Below are positions 38,031 through 47,195 of a DNA stretch of 64,000 nucleotides, in pieces. The stretch's first letter is position 1, and every line of letters begins with the position of its first letter. Source of the DNA: Salinirubellus litoreus (GTDB lineage Archaea; Halobacteriota; Halobacteria; Halobacteriales; Haloarculaceae); NCBI RefSeq assembly GCF_037335815.1, contig NZ_CP147841.1, forward strand, positions 4,402,001-4,466,000, written 5' to 3'. The notes beneath the pieces are model-generated. The model was not told the DNA's origin. It ran no database searches and worked only from the letters and a program-made list of their open reading frames with translations. Position numbers and translations under genes: made by a program.

Positions 38031-39242
38031 ATGGACGAAGGAATGAGTTTCGGCGTCTTCTCGATGCCGGAGTACCGTCCGGAGCTGAACTGGAACCTGG
38101 CCCACCACCAGATGACCGACCTCGCGGTCCTCGCCGAGAAGCTGGGGTTCGAGGAGTACTGGGTCGGCGAGCACCACACACAAGGCCACGAGAGCTCGCC
38201 GATGCCCGAACTCCAGCTGGCGTGTATGGCCCAGGCCACCGACACCATCCGGCTGGGGACGGGGACGCTCAACCTGCCCTACGACTTCCAGGACCCGTTC
38301 CACGTCGCTGAGCGGATGGCCTTCCTCGACCAGCTGGCCGACGGCCGCATCAACTTCGGCTACGGGGCCGGGGCGCTCCCCGCCGACATGGAGATGTTCA
38401 ACGTCGGCGAGGACGGCAAGAACAAGATGTGGGAGGCGATCGACGTCATCGAGACGTACCTGGAGGCCGAGGAGCCCACGGCGTTCGACGGCGAGTTCTA
38501 CCAGTACGACGAGCGGGCCATCCAGGTCCCGCCCTACCAGGGCGAGGACCGACCGACGGCCCTCGCGGGGCTCTCCTCGCTGAGCTCGTTCACCAACGCC
38601 GTGAAGGACGGCCACCGGCCGCTGTGCATCAGCTTCGCGCCGCTCGAATCGGGGAACAACCCGGCCGCCGTGGGGCTGACGGACATCGCCGACGAGCTCG
38701 ACCGGACCGCCGAGGAGGTCGGCCGCGATCCCCACGAGGTCCGTGACGAGTGGACCGTCGTCCGCGAGGTGTTCGTCGCCGACAGCAAGGAGGAGGCCTA
38801 CGAGGAGATCAGGGAGGGTGCGGAGGAGTACTACGACTACCTGTTCGGCCTCGGCGACGGCGGGCTCATCAACCTGGTCGCACACGAGCCGGACTGGGCG
38901 TGGGGCGAGGAGGTCACCCTGGAGTGGATGATCGAGAACCTCCCCTTCATCATGGGCTCGCCGGAGGAGTGCATCGCCCAGATCCGGCAGCTCCGCGAGG
39001 AGCTCGGCCACTTCGGTCGCCTCGTCATCAACCACCACGACTGGGGGATCCCCGAGTACCGGTGGCGGCAGTCCTACGAGCGGTTCGCCGAGGAGGTCAT
39101 GCCGGCCTTCCAGGAGCACAAACGACCCCGGGAGGTCTACCGGAACGAGGTGCCCGGCTACGCCGAGCGCGTCCCGAAGGCGAGCCCGGACGTGTTCGCG
39201 CTCGGCAGGTCGGCGGACGCGACCCCGGCCGACGACGACTGA
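38031..39242 (+). CDS. LLM-class (bacterial luciferase-like) flavin-dependent oxidoreductase
   Basis: The 403-residue TIM-barrel protein shows the luciferase-family pattern: FSMPEYRPELNWNLAHHQ, EKLGFEEYWVGEHHTQGH, DTIRLGTGTLNLPYDFQDPF and VAERMAFLDQLADGRINFGYG. FMN or F420 could be the cofactor; haloarchaea use both. The enzyme is a two-component monooxygenase or F420-dependent dehydrogenase; the substrate is unknown. ATG 38031 follows a TTTAGTG element at -35 to -30, which suits a leaderless transcript. Divergent from uxuA, with which it shares a 225-bp intergenic region. Confidence 0.87.
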   Translation: MDEGMSFGVFSMPEYRPELNWNLAHHQMTDLAVLAEKLGFEEYWVGEHHTQGHESSPMPELQLACMAQATDTIRLGTGTLNLPYDFQDPFHVAERMAFLDQLADGRINFGYGAGALPADMEMFNVGEDGKNKMWEAIDVIETYLEAEEPTAFDGEFYQYDERAIQVPPYQGEDRPTALAGLSSLSSFTNAVKDGHRPLCISFAPLESGNNPAAVGLTDIADELDRTAEEVGRDPHEVRDEWTVVREVFVADSKEEAYEEIREGAEEYYDYLFGLGDGGLINLVAHEPDWAWGEEVTLEWMIENLPFIMGSPEECIAQIRQLREELGHFGRLVINHHDWGIPEYRWRQSYERFAEEVMPAFQEHKRPREVYRNEVPGYAERVPKASPDVFALGRSADATPADDD

Positions 39243-39327
39243 TCCCGGACCGCCACCCCTCGAAACGGATCGACGGCGGGCCGTCGTAGCGAACACGTTT
39301 TTGTCGCGCTCGGACAGTGGACGGACG

Positions 39328-41742
39328 ATGCCCGACGGCTTCACGCCGCGAACGCCGGTCTCGTCTCACCACCCCGGCCCGCCACGGTTCGTCCACGTCG
39401 GCGAGCCGATACGGGACCCGATCTTCGTCCTCGCGGCGGACACCACCGGGCTCGGGGTAGAAGTCGAGATCGAGCACGGCGGTCGCGACGGACTCGCGCC
39501 GCGGTTACCCGACCTGCGACTCGATCCCGAGCCCTACGGCGCCGACGCCTTCGAGTGGTCGGTCGTCTCCGCTCCACCGGGAAGCGACGGTGACGTCCTC
39601 TCGTTCGCCACGCCGACGACCCCGATCCCCCGGTACGACACCGGGATGGATCACGTCGCCGAGTTCGAGGCCGACGCACCCGGCAGATACCTGTTGGGAC
39701 TCGACGCACCGGACGGAACCCACGAACTGACCGTCCACGCCTTCCCCGAACCCGACGATACGCCCCGTCCACGGCTCGAACTCGACGCCGAGTTCGACCC
39801 CGTGACGGAGCGCTTCCGGATCGAGTCGAACGCCGCGCTCGCGCCGTCGGGCGAGGCGAGGTGCGGAGACCTGCGCGTCGAGTTCCTGGCGGACGACCGC
39901 GACCCGCTCCCCGGAGACGGGATCGAGATCGGGGACGACGGGCTGTCGGCGACGGTTCCGCTCGACGCACTCGGGGAGGATGTCTGTCGGGTCCACGCCG
40001 CCGCGTACGACGGCCGGCGGGCGAGCGTGGGCGACTCGATCGAACTGCGCCCCGACGGGGACGTGACGCTTCCGAACCGCCCGCCCGGGTGGCTCGACGA
40101 CGCCGTCCTCTACCAGATCTTCCCGCGGTCGTGGGCGGGCGAGCGCGGCGCGACGACGTTCGAGACGCTGATCGACGGCGACCCGGAGACCGGAGCACGG
40201 GGCGTCGACTACCTCGCCGACCTCGGCGTCGACGTCGTGTGGCTCACGCCGGTCGTCCCCGCGGCGAGCGCCGAAACCGAGCGGGCGGGCGGCGGTCCGC
40301 ACGGCTACGACACGCTCGACTACTTCGACGTCGCCCCCGACCTCGCACCCGACGGGATGGACCCCCTCGACGCGTACGTCGAGTTCGTCGACGCCTGTCA
40401 CGAGCAAGGGATCAGGGTCTGTTTCGATCTCGTCGCCAGCCACGCGGGGTTCCGGATCGACGAGTTCACGGGGACGATCGGGGAGTCCGCGGGGTCGGAG
40501 TCGCTCGGCGGGGAAGACCCGCTTCGGGTCCTCCGGTGGGACGAGGGAGCGAGGACGTTCGACTGGTGGGATCGGGCGGCCGTTCGGCGGTACGCCCCCG
40601 ACGGGACGGTCCTGGAGGAGGCCCCCCGCCCGACCGGGTTCGCCGACCTCCGCTCGATGCCGAACTGGAACTACGAGCACGTCGCCGCGCGGGAGTTCAT
40701 GCTCGGGGTCGCGGACTTCTGGTCGCGGGTGGTCGGCGTGGACGGCTTCCGCTGTGACGTCGCGTTCGGCGTCCAGCACAGCGTCTGGCGCGAGGTCAGG
40801 GAGGTCGTCCGGGCGAACGACGCCGAGTTCTTCACCCTCGACGAGACGATCCCGAACGACCCGGCGTTCTCGGAGAACCAGTTCGACGTCCACTTCGACA
40901 CGACGGGGCTCACCTACACCGCCCAGGACCTCGTGCGTCGGCTGTCCCCCCGGCGGGAGCCAGCGACGTCGGGAACCGACCGCCGGGGGGAACCGGATCC
41001 GAGCGCTCTGGTCGAGGCCGTGCTCGACCGTCGGGACCGGGGACACCCCGACCACGCGCTGTTCCTCAACAGCGTCGAGAACCACGACGAACACCGACTG
41101 CTCAGCCTGGCGGCCGTCGACCCGCTCGACCCCGATCACGACGACGTGACCGACGAGGAGTGGGACCGCGCCGCTCGGCTCCAGCGGGCGTGTTTCGCCG
41201 CCTGCGTCACGCTCCCCGGGATACCGACAGTCTACTACGGTGCCGAACGGGCGATCAGCCGCTACGGCACCGGACGGTGGGCGGGCGAGGAAGACGGCCG
41301 CGGGGTGACCTCCGGAGGGAACGTCGATCCCGACGCCGACGTCCGTCCGGGCGGCCGCCAGCGCGCGTTCATGAACTGGGAGCGGTACGACGCAGCACAC
41401 CTGGCGTTCTACCGGCGGCTGATCGACCGCTATCACGACCTCGACGCGCTCCACGCCGACGCCGCGCTCCGCACCCTGCCCGTCGAGAGCGACCACGAGG
41501 TGGCGTTCTTCGTCCGCGAGGCGAGCGCGTCGACCGGCGTCTCGGGTCCGGAGGCGGTGCTCGTCGCACTGAACTTCGAGGCCGATCCAGTCTCGGTCGA
41601 TCTCCCGCCGGGAGTCGAGTCGTCCGATCTCCTGGGGAGGTCCGGTGGGGAGGGAGCGACGGTCACCCTCGACACCGTGGGCGTCTTCGCCCTCGACGGC
41701 CCGATCGATGGGACACCGATCGTCGAGAGGACGGTCGAGTGA
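39328..41742 (+). CDS. GH13-family alpha-glucan-active enzyme with N-terminal beta domain
   Basis: The 804-residue enzyme has an N-terminal beta-sandwich-like part of about 250 residues, then a GH13 barrel starting DDAVLYQIFPRSWAGE near 257. The four conserved regions are seen: DLVASHAG near 366 (region I, His in place of NH), GFRCDVAFG with Asp 477 as nucleophile, LDETI with Glu 506 as acid/base, and ENHDE with Asp 587. Alpha-amylase, pullulanase or cyclomaltodextrinase activity is possible. No signal peptide is seen, so it is probably cytoplasmic. The start codon ATG 39328 follows AT-rich CGTTTTTGTC. Confidence 0.88.
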   Translation: MPDGFTPRTPVSSHHPGPPRFVHVGEPIRDPIFVLAADTTGLGVEVEIEHGGRDGLAPRLPDLRLDPEPYGADAFEWSVVSAPPGSDGDVLSFATPTTPIPRYDTGMDHVAEFEADAPGRYLLGLDAPDGTHELTVHAFPEPDDTPRPRLELDAEFDPVTERFRIESNAALAPSGEARCGDLRVEFLADDRDPLPGDGIEIGDDGLSATVPLDALGEDVCRVHAAAYDGRRASVGDSIELRPDGDVTLPNRPPGWLDDAVLYQIFPRSWAGERGATTFETLIDGDPETGARGVDYLADLGVDVVWLTPVVPAASAETERAGGGPHGYDTLDYFDVAPDLAPDGMDPLDAYVEFVDACHEQGIRVCFDLVASHAGFRIDEFTGTIGESAGSESLGGEDPLRVLRWDEGARTFDWWDRAAVRRYAPDGTVLEEAPRPTGFADLRSMPNWNYEHVAAREFMLGVADFWSRVVGVDGFRCDVAFGVQHSVWREVREVVRANDAEFFTLDETIPNDPAFSENQFDVHFDTTGLTYTAQDLVRRLSPRREPATSGTDRRGEPDPSALVEAVLDRRDRGHPDHALFLNSVENHDEHRLLSLAAVDPLDPDHDDVTDEEWDRAARLQRACFAACVTLPGIPTVYYGAERAISRYGTGRWAGEEDGRGVTSGGNVDPDADVRPGGRQRAFMNWERYDAAHLAFYRRLIDRYHDLDALHADAALRTLPVESDHEVAFFVREASASTGVSGPEAVLVALNFEADPVSVDLPPGVESSDLLGRSGGEGATVTLDTVGVFALDGPIDGTPIVERTVE

Positions 41743-42130
41743 TCCCACACGGGAGAGAGGCGGGGAAACCGGGGCACTCGCCACCGGCTCTCGGGGCGTC
41801 CGGTCGGCGATCGAGCGTCGCGCTTGTCGGCGAGTCCACCGCGCGCCGTTCGCCGACGCCGGGCGTTTCAGATCGAGTTATCGAGAACACCTCTAATAAG
41901 GCCGGTCCAACAGGGGTACTTGGGTTGGGGATGTAGGATGCCCCTGCTGTGCCGGACCGCATCTGTCACCATCCACCGCGAAGGTGTCATTGTATGGTGC
42001 GGCACGGTCGGTGAACGATGCCAAAAAGCTAAATCCGATGAGCCGTGGGACGCGTGTTTTCGGGGCGTGGACACCGGGGGGACGTTCCGTCGAGGCGACG
42101 TATTATCACGTCGGCCCGTGACCGGTACGC
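41743..42130. other. 388-bp lower-GC region with nested inverted repeats
   Basis: There is no convincing gene. Between 41903 and 42005 I see overlapping stems. One is CGGTCC-AA-CAGGGG (41903-41916) with CCCCTG (41941-41946) and GGACCG (41954-41959). The other is GTGCCG (41949-41954) and CACCAT (41967-41972) with ATGGTGCGGCAC (41994-42005). The two share bases, so they are alternatives. GC is lower than in the flanks. A small RNA, a riboswitch-like leader or a mobile-element remnant are all possible. Confidence 0.35.
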
Positions 42131-43144
42131 ATGGGTATCGAGACGGTCCCGCTGGGACGGACGGGTCTGAAGGTCAGCCGACTCGCGTTCGGCACCTGGC
42201 GGTTCGGCCGCCGGCTGGTCGACGGCGAGGAGCGCTACGACGTCGACGGCGGTCTCGTCGAGACCACCGAACAGGAGGCCTACGACCTGCTGGACGCCTA
42301 CGCCGAGCACGGCGGCAACTTCATCGACACCGCCGACAAGTACGGCGACGGGCGGAGCGAGGAGTGGATCGGTAACTGGCTGTCCGACCGCGACCGCGAG
42401 GACTTCGTCGTCGCTACGAAGATCCACCGCCCCCGACGGCCGGGCGACCCGAACGGGGAGGGACTCAACCGCAAACACCTCCGCCGGCAGATCGACGTCT
42501 GTCTCGACCGGCTCGGAACGGACTACATCGACCTCCTCTACTGTCATCGCTGGGACGACTCAACGCCCGCGGCGGAGTTCATGCGCACCCTCGACGGGTT
42601 CGTCGAGGCGGGGAAGGTCAACTACCTCGGTATCTCCTCGGGCGAGCCCGACGCCTGGAAGATCGTCAAGGCGAACGAGATCGCCGCACGCGAGGGGTAC
42701 GAACCGTTCACCGTGACCCAGCCGCGCTACAACCTCGTCGACCGGGAGATCGAGGCGGGCTACCTGGAGATGTGCCGGGACTACGGCCTCGGAGTCGTCC
42801 CCTGGAGCCCGCTGGGATGGGGGTTCCTCACCGGGAAGTACTCACGCGAGAGCGACACGCCCGAGGAGTCGACGGCCGCGGCCGACGGGAGCTTCGAGTC
42901 GAACTACCTGACAGAGGAGAACTTCGAAGTGCTCGACGCGGTACTGGAAACAGCCGAGGCGGTCGGCGCGACGCCCGCCCAGGTCGCGCTCGCGTACCAC
43001 CTCCACCACCCCGACGTCACCGCGCCGATCGTCGGCGCGAGCAGCGTCGACCAGCTCGAGGAGAACCTCGGTGCCGACGACGTCTCGCTCACGGACGACC
43101 AGTTCGAGCGCCTGCGGGCCGCGAAGACCGCGAGCCTCTACTGA
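42131..43144 (+). CDS. Aldo/keto reductase
   Basis: The 337-residue TIM-barrel oxidoreductase carries the AKR tetrad: GGNFIDTADKYGDGRSEEWIG (Asp, Tyr near 60-65), VVATKIHRP (Lys near 96) and YIDLLYCHRWD (His near 140). The NADP-binding end is seen in PIVGASSVDQLEENLGA, with an Arg/Asp region after it. Substrates of close families include sugars and small aldehydes. It starts at ATG 42131, 10 bp after a CGTATTATC element. It lies within a catabolic neighbourhood (GH13 upstream, enolase-superfamily enzyme downstream, convergent). Confidence 0.92.
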   Translation: MGIETVPLGRTGLKVSRLAFGTWRFGRRLVDGEERYDVDGGLVETTEQEAYDLLDAYAEHGGNFIDTADKYGDGRSEEWIGNWLSDRDREDFVVATKIHRPRRPGDPNGEGLNRKHLRRQIDVCLDRLGTDYIDLLYCHRWDDSTPAAEFMRTLDGFVEAGKVNYLGISSGEPDAWKIVKANEIAAREGYEPFTVTQPRYNLVDREIEAGYLEMCRDYGLGVVPWSPLGWGFLTGKYSRESDTPEESTAAADGSFESNYLTEENFEVLDAVLETAEAVGATPAQVALAYHLHHPDVTAPIVGASSVDQLEENLGADDVSLTDDQFERLRAAKTASLY

Positions 43145-43285
43145 CTGTGGACGTCGCGCCGGCCCCTCGGAACCGACCGGCGGTCCTCGCCACGAGCGGA
43201 ACACCGGATCACGACAGACCCCGCAGCCGGGGCGGCGAGACCACATACTCTGACTGCGGGCTCCCTGTCCGAGTGGACACCGGAA

Positions 43286-44428
43286 CTACTGGTCGACCAC
43301 GGAGCCGTCCTCGTGGAGGCGGGTGAGGACCTCCCGTGGCTCGTAGGGATGCTCGTCGAGGGCCTCCTCGTCGAGTTCGACGCCGATGCCCGGGGCGTCC
43401 GGTACGACGAGATAGCCGCCGTCGCGCTCGAGCGGTTCGGCGAGCAGTTCGCGGCCGGGCTCGCCCTCGTCTCGTGTGTAGGGGTACTCCTGGATAGCGA
43501 AGTTGGGGATCGAGGCGGCGAGCTGGAGGCACGCAGCGGTACTCACCGGGCTGAGCGGGTTGTGCGGGACGACCTTCGCGTAGTGGGCCTCCGCGAGCGC
43601 GGCGACCTTCTTGGCGTGGGTCAGTCCCCCAACCATGCAGACGTCCGGACGAACGTAGTCGACCGCGTCGCGCGAGAGGAGCATCTCGAACTCCTGGACC
43701 GTGTGGATGCGCTCGCCCGTCGCGATGGGGATATCGATCTCATGTGCGATCCGCGCCATCGCGTCGAAGTTGTCCGGCCGGGTAGGGTCCTCGAAGAACA
43801 TCGGCCGGTACGCCTCGATCTCGCGCCCCAGGGCGACGGCCTCCTCGGGGTCGAGCCGGCGGTGGATCTCGATGCAGAGGTCGACCTCGTCGCCGACGGC
43901 CTCGCGGAACTGTCGGACGCGGTCGGTCGCCTCGCCGATCTTCGCGGCATGCGTCTCGAAGTACGGCTTCGAACGCGGTTCGTCTGCCAGCGGGTTGAGG
44001 TGTCCGACCGCGGTGAACCCCCGTTCCTTCGCCGCTCGGCAGCCCGCGACGAGCTCCTCGGTCGTCTCGCCGAAGACGTGGGCGTAGACCCGCGCCTTCT
44101 CCCGGGTCGGACCGCCGAGGAGACGGTACGCGGGAACGCCGTAGTGCTTGCCCGCGATGTCCCACAGGGCGATGTCGATGGCGCTGAGCGCGCCCATGAT
44201 CGCCGCCCCCCGGAAGTGGGCGTTCCGGTACATGTACTGCCAGTGGTGCTCGATTTCGAGGGGATCGCGCCCCACGAGGTAGCGGGCGAACGTCTCGACG
44301 GCGCCGGCCGAGGCCTCGAGGAACCCCCACGTCCCGGACTCGCCGAGCCCCGTGATGCCCTCGTCGGTGTGGATTCGGACGAACAGGTAGCGGTCGGCGA
44401 ACACCGTCTCGACGTCGGTTATCTCCAT
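43286..44428 (-). CDS. Enolase-superfamily sugar-acid dehydratase (mannonate/galactonate type)
   Basis: The 380-residue protein has an N-terminal capping domain (MEITDVETVFADRYLFVRIH) and a barrel with metal ligands in EVDLCIEIHRRLDPEEA (Glu/His near 195-197), YRPMFFEDPTRPDN (Glu near 225) and IPIATGERIHTVQEF (Glu near 250). HNPLSPVSTAA supplies a His. This layout matches the mandelate racemase/GalD branch, which includes D-galactonate and D-mannonate dehydratases. Exact substrate cannot be read, but together with uxuA it points to sugar-acid catabolism to 2-keto-3-deoxy acids. Confidence 0.87.
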   Translation of the reverse strand: MEITDVETVFADRYLFVRIHTDEGITGLGESGTWGFLEASAGAVETFARYLVGRDPLEIEHHWQYMYRNAHFRGAAIMGALSAIDIALWDIAGKHYGVPAYRLLGGPTREKARVYAHVFGETTEELVAGCRAAKERGFTAVGHLNPLADEPRSKPYFETHAAKIGEATDRVRQFREAVGDEVDLCIEIHRRLDPEEAVALGREIEAYRPMFFEDPTRPDNFDAMARIAHEIDIPIATGERIHTVQEFEMLLSRDAVDYVRPDVCMVGGLTHAKKVAALAEAHYAKVVPHNPLSPVSTAACLQLAASIPNFAIQEYPYTRDEGEPGRELLAEPLERDGGYLVVPDAPGIGVELDEEALDEHPYEPREVLTRLHEDGSVVDQ

Positions 44429-44518
44429 GGGCGCCCGTCCGGGTGCCGGGACTTAGCGTTACGGGCGAGGTCCGGGAGCGCCAGTTGTGGTGCTCTCGAG
44501 ACGAACGTCGTCGAGGAG

Positions 44519-45979
44519 TCAGCCGCGATACCGCCCGCTGCCGATCTCCAGCTCCCCTTCGGCCAGATACCAGCCCGTCCCGGGGCCGAGGAGCTCGGTC
44601 CGGATCCGCTGGCGATACTCGTTTCCGGTCCACCCGCCGGAGAACCACTCGTTCCGGCCGTCGAGCTCCGTGCCGACGTAGACCGTCGCGTTCTCGGGGG
44701 CGTCGTAGGCGGCGTACACCCGGCTGTCGTACTCGTAGCACTCCTGTCGTGCCCCGGCACCGAACGTACACTCGACCTCGGTGAGGTTGTACCGGGGGTC
44801 GAGGAGCGGTTCGGTCCCGAACGGGTCGGCCGTCTCGACGGAGTCGTCGGCGACCACCGTGACGTCGAACGAGAACGAGCCGTCGTCCCGGACACCCATG
44901 TTCGGGTCGGACGGGTCGTACTCCCCGGGGTCGATGCGCTCGGCCCAGCCCATCGTCTCGTTCTCGACCACGCGGTAGTAGACGCGGGAGACCTCGATGC
45001 GATCGGCCGATATCGCCAGCATCCGCCCGTGCTCGGTCTCGACGAGTTCGTACGTGAAGTTCACCGGCTCCGGATCCGGGTCGTACCCCTCGATAGCCGG
45101 GACGCTGCGGCTGTACCTGACCTCCTCGACGAACCGCTCGCCGATCTCGGCCTCCCCGTTCGACCCCGGGACCGGGACGTAGAACGTCGCGTCCTCGATC
45201 GTCCGGTCAGTCGAGAGGGTGACCCGATACTCGTAGGTGCCCTCGGCGTTCTGCTCGACGCGCTGCTGACCGAGCGCGTAGAGCCCGCCGACGACGAGGG
45301 CGAACACCACGAGGAGGGCCACCGCGCCAGCACCGACCACGCGCCAGTCGACAGTGTCGCCCGGCCCGCGGCCCAGATACCGGTACCCGAGGACGGCGGC
45401 CGCCGCCCCCGCGACGAACCCCACCGGGAGGCCGACGAGCGCCGACGGCCAGATCAGCGGGTCGAGCGCGGCGATCAGGGCGACCGCCACGGCGAGGAAG
45501 ACGACGACGCCGGCGACGAGGCCGCCCGCGATCGCCAGCCACGGGCGTGACCCGCGCGCGGACGATCCGAGGCCACCGGCGGCGCTCGTCTCCCGCTCGA
45601 CCGCGAGGAGACCACCGAGCACGCCGCCGATAGCCGCGACCACGACCTGTCCGACCGACGCGAGCAGCGAGAGGGCGGCACCGATCGCGAGCCCCGCCAG
45701 CGGGACGTCCGGGGAGACGAACGGGAGCTCGCCGAAGCGGACGAGCAGGACGACACCGGTGACGAGCGTGCCGACCGCCGCCATCAGGACGCCGGCGGTC
45801 GCCCCCGCGAGCGCGTCGCGTTTCGTCCCCTCGCGTTCGAGGTAGCCGGCGACGCCGCCGCCGAGCAGCGGCGCGACCAGCAGGACGATCGGCACGAACC
45901 CGAGCGCGGCCCCCGCGACGCCCCCGATGGCACCGTTCCGAAGCGTCCGTCGTGTCTCGTTACGCACGGCCCGGAACAC
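44519..45979 (-). CDS. Membrane protein with Gly/Ala-rich helices and an extracytoplasmic domain
   Basis: The 486-residue product has an N-terminal membrane part of about six helices (18-245) rich in Gly/Ala/Val, as in DUF5518-type haloarchaeal proteins, then a domain of about 240 residues with many aromatic and acidic residues and several Asn-x-Ser/Thr sites (NETMGW, NLTEVE, NATVYV). It could be a sensor or surface-anchored protein; no catalytic motif is visible. It is monocistronic and 91 bp from the dehydratase gene on the same strand. Confidence 0.72.
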   Translation of the reverse strand: MFRAVRNETRRTLRNGAIGGVAGAALGFVPIVLLVAPLLGGGVAGYLEREGTKRDALAGATAGVLMAAVGTLVTGVVLLVRFGELPFVSPDVPLAGLAIGAALSLLASVGQVVVAAIGGVLGGLLAVERETSAAGGLGSSARGSRPWLAIAGGLVAGVVVFLAVAVALIAALDPLIWPSALVGLPVGFVAGAAAAVLGYRYLGRGPGDTVDWRVVGAGAVALLVVFALVVGGLYALGQQRVEQNAEGTYEYRVTLSTDRTIEDATFYVPVPGSNGEAEIGERFVEEVRYSRSVPAIEGYDPDPEPVNFTYELVETEHGRMLAISADRIEVSRVYYRVVENETMGWAERIDPGEYDPSDPNMGVRDDGSFSFDVTVVADDSVETADPFGTEPLLDPRYNLTEVECTFGAGARQECYEYDSRVYAAYDAPENATVYVGTELDGRNEWFSGGWTGNEYRQRIRTELLGPGTGWYLAEGELEIGSGRYRG

Positions 45980-46359
45980 GAACTGGCACGGTGAAATGTC
46001 CTTCGCGTATTACGGCCGCCGCCGCGGTTCTCGAATCCTCCGGACACTCACCTGGAGTCGCGTCACGCGAGGCGGCAAGGGGCCGGGCCCATCGACGGCG
46101 GAGCCGAACGCGCCTGCGATAGCAAGCGCTCGGCTGAGGGACTCCCTCTCCCGAGTCCGGGTATGGCGAGTCCTCCGGAACCGGCGAGGACGGACGCGAG
46201 ACGGATCGGGACACCGACGAGAGGTAGCGAGGACCGCGCCCGACCGGATCGGTACCGACACGACACGGGTCGGTCTGTCGGGGACGGCGACGGCGGGAGT
46301 CCGTCGACTGCTCCACCCGGCGTATCGATCGGGACGGCAACGTTCGTCGGGAGGGACTC
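45980..46359. other. 380-bp intergenic region without a supported gene
   Basis: A 66-codon plus-strand frame (46163-46363) ends by overlapping the GTG of the next gene, but it is Arg/Pro/Thr-rich low-complexity sequence and not a convincing protein. Promoters of the divergent flanking genes must lie here. No clear TATA element is seen. Confidence 0.5.
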
Positions 46360-47160
46360 GTGATCGGTCGTGCGACCGCCGCACTGGTAGCCGATGCCGC
46401 GTCCTCCGCGGGGGTGTTCGCCGGGGGTGGCACGATCGAGGCGCTCGCGCCGGCGCTCGCCTTCGGGCTCGCGGCCGTCCACTGGTTCTCCGGTCGGCTG
46501 TGGTTCCTCGACGGCGTCCCCCGGAGCCGAACGCTGTCGTTCGCCGGGGAGGTCTCGGTCGCCTACGTCTTCGTCCACCTCTTCCCCGAGGTGCAGGAGG
46601 CCGGCTCCGAGATCGCCGAGAGCGAGTTCGGCCCGCTGATCCCGTTCGCCGAACACCACGTCTACCTCGTCGCCCTGGTGGGGTTCGTCGCGTTCTACGG
46701 GCTCGAACGGTTCGCTCAGCGTGCGGGCGACGACGGGCGGGATCGGGAGGCGGACTCGGCGGGCGTTTTCTGGCTCCACGTCGGGTCGTTCGGCGCGTAC
46801 AACGTGCTCGTCGGGTACCTCCTGCTCCACCGCGAGGAGGCCGGCGTCGTCAGCCTCCTGTTCTTCTTCGTGGCCATGGCGCTCCACTTCCTCGTGAACG
46901 ACCACGGCCTCCGGGAGCATCACGGGTCGCTCTATCACGACCGGGGACGGTGGATCCTCGCGGCGGCCGTGCTGGTCGGGACCGGGATCGGGCTGGTCGC
47001 GGACGTCCCGTCCGGGATGCTCGCGGTGCTGTTCGCGTTCCTCGCGGGCGGGATCGTCCTCAACGTCATCAAGGAGGAGCTCCCCGAGGAGCGCGAGAGT
47101 CGGTTCCCGGCGTTCGCGGTCGGCACTGGCGGGTACGCCGCGCTCCTGCTCCTCGTCTGA
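46360..47160 (+). CDS. ZIP-like multi-pass membrane protein
   Basis: The 266-residue protein has seven to eight helices. The polar motif VAYVFVHLFPEVQEAGSEIAE near residues 65-85 (HLFPE) and the end INVIKEELPEERESRFPAFAVG resemble the histidine/glutamate helices of ZIP metal transporters. A further ALHFLVNDHGLREHHGSLYHD supplies His. Canonical ZIP motifs (HxxPE) are only partly kept, so it might transport metal or be a diverged relative with another role. The start is GTG 46360. Confidence 0.7.
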   Translation: MIGRATAALVADAASSAGVFAGGGTIEALAPALAFGLAAVHWFSGRLWFLDGVPRSRTLSFAGEVSVAYVFVHLFPEVQEAGSEIAESEFGPLIPFAEHHVYLVALVGFVAFYGLERFAQRAGDDGRDREADSAGVFWLHVGSFGAYNVLVGYLLLHREEAGVVSLLFFFVAMALHFLVNDHGLREHHGSLYHDRGRWILAAAVLVGTGIGLVADVPSGMLAVLFAFLAGGIVLNVIKEELPEERESRFPAFAVGTGGYAALLLLV

Positions 47161-47195
47161 GCCACGGATCCTCCGCGGCGAACCGGACTACCGGA

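Noticed and set aside
41824..42375. Plus-strand frame with CRTASVTIHREGVIVWCGTV as a possible transposase remnant
   Set aside because: I could not recognise any transposase motif, and no terminal repeats with a target duplication are seen.
46163..46363. 66-codon frame ending with a GTGA overlap at the ZIP-like gene start
   Set aside because: Low-complexity Arg/Pro/Thr sequence with no start signal; the overlap alone is not enough.
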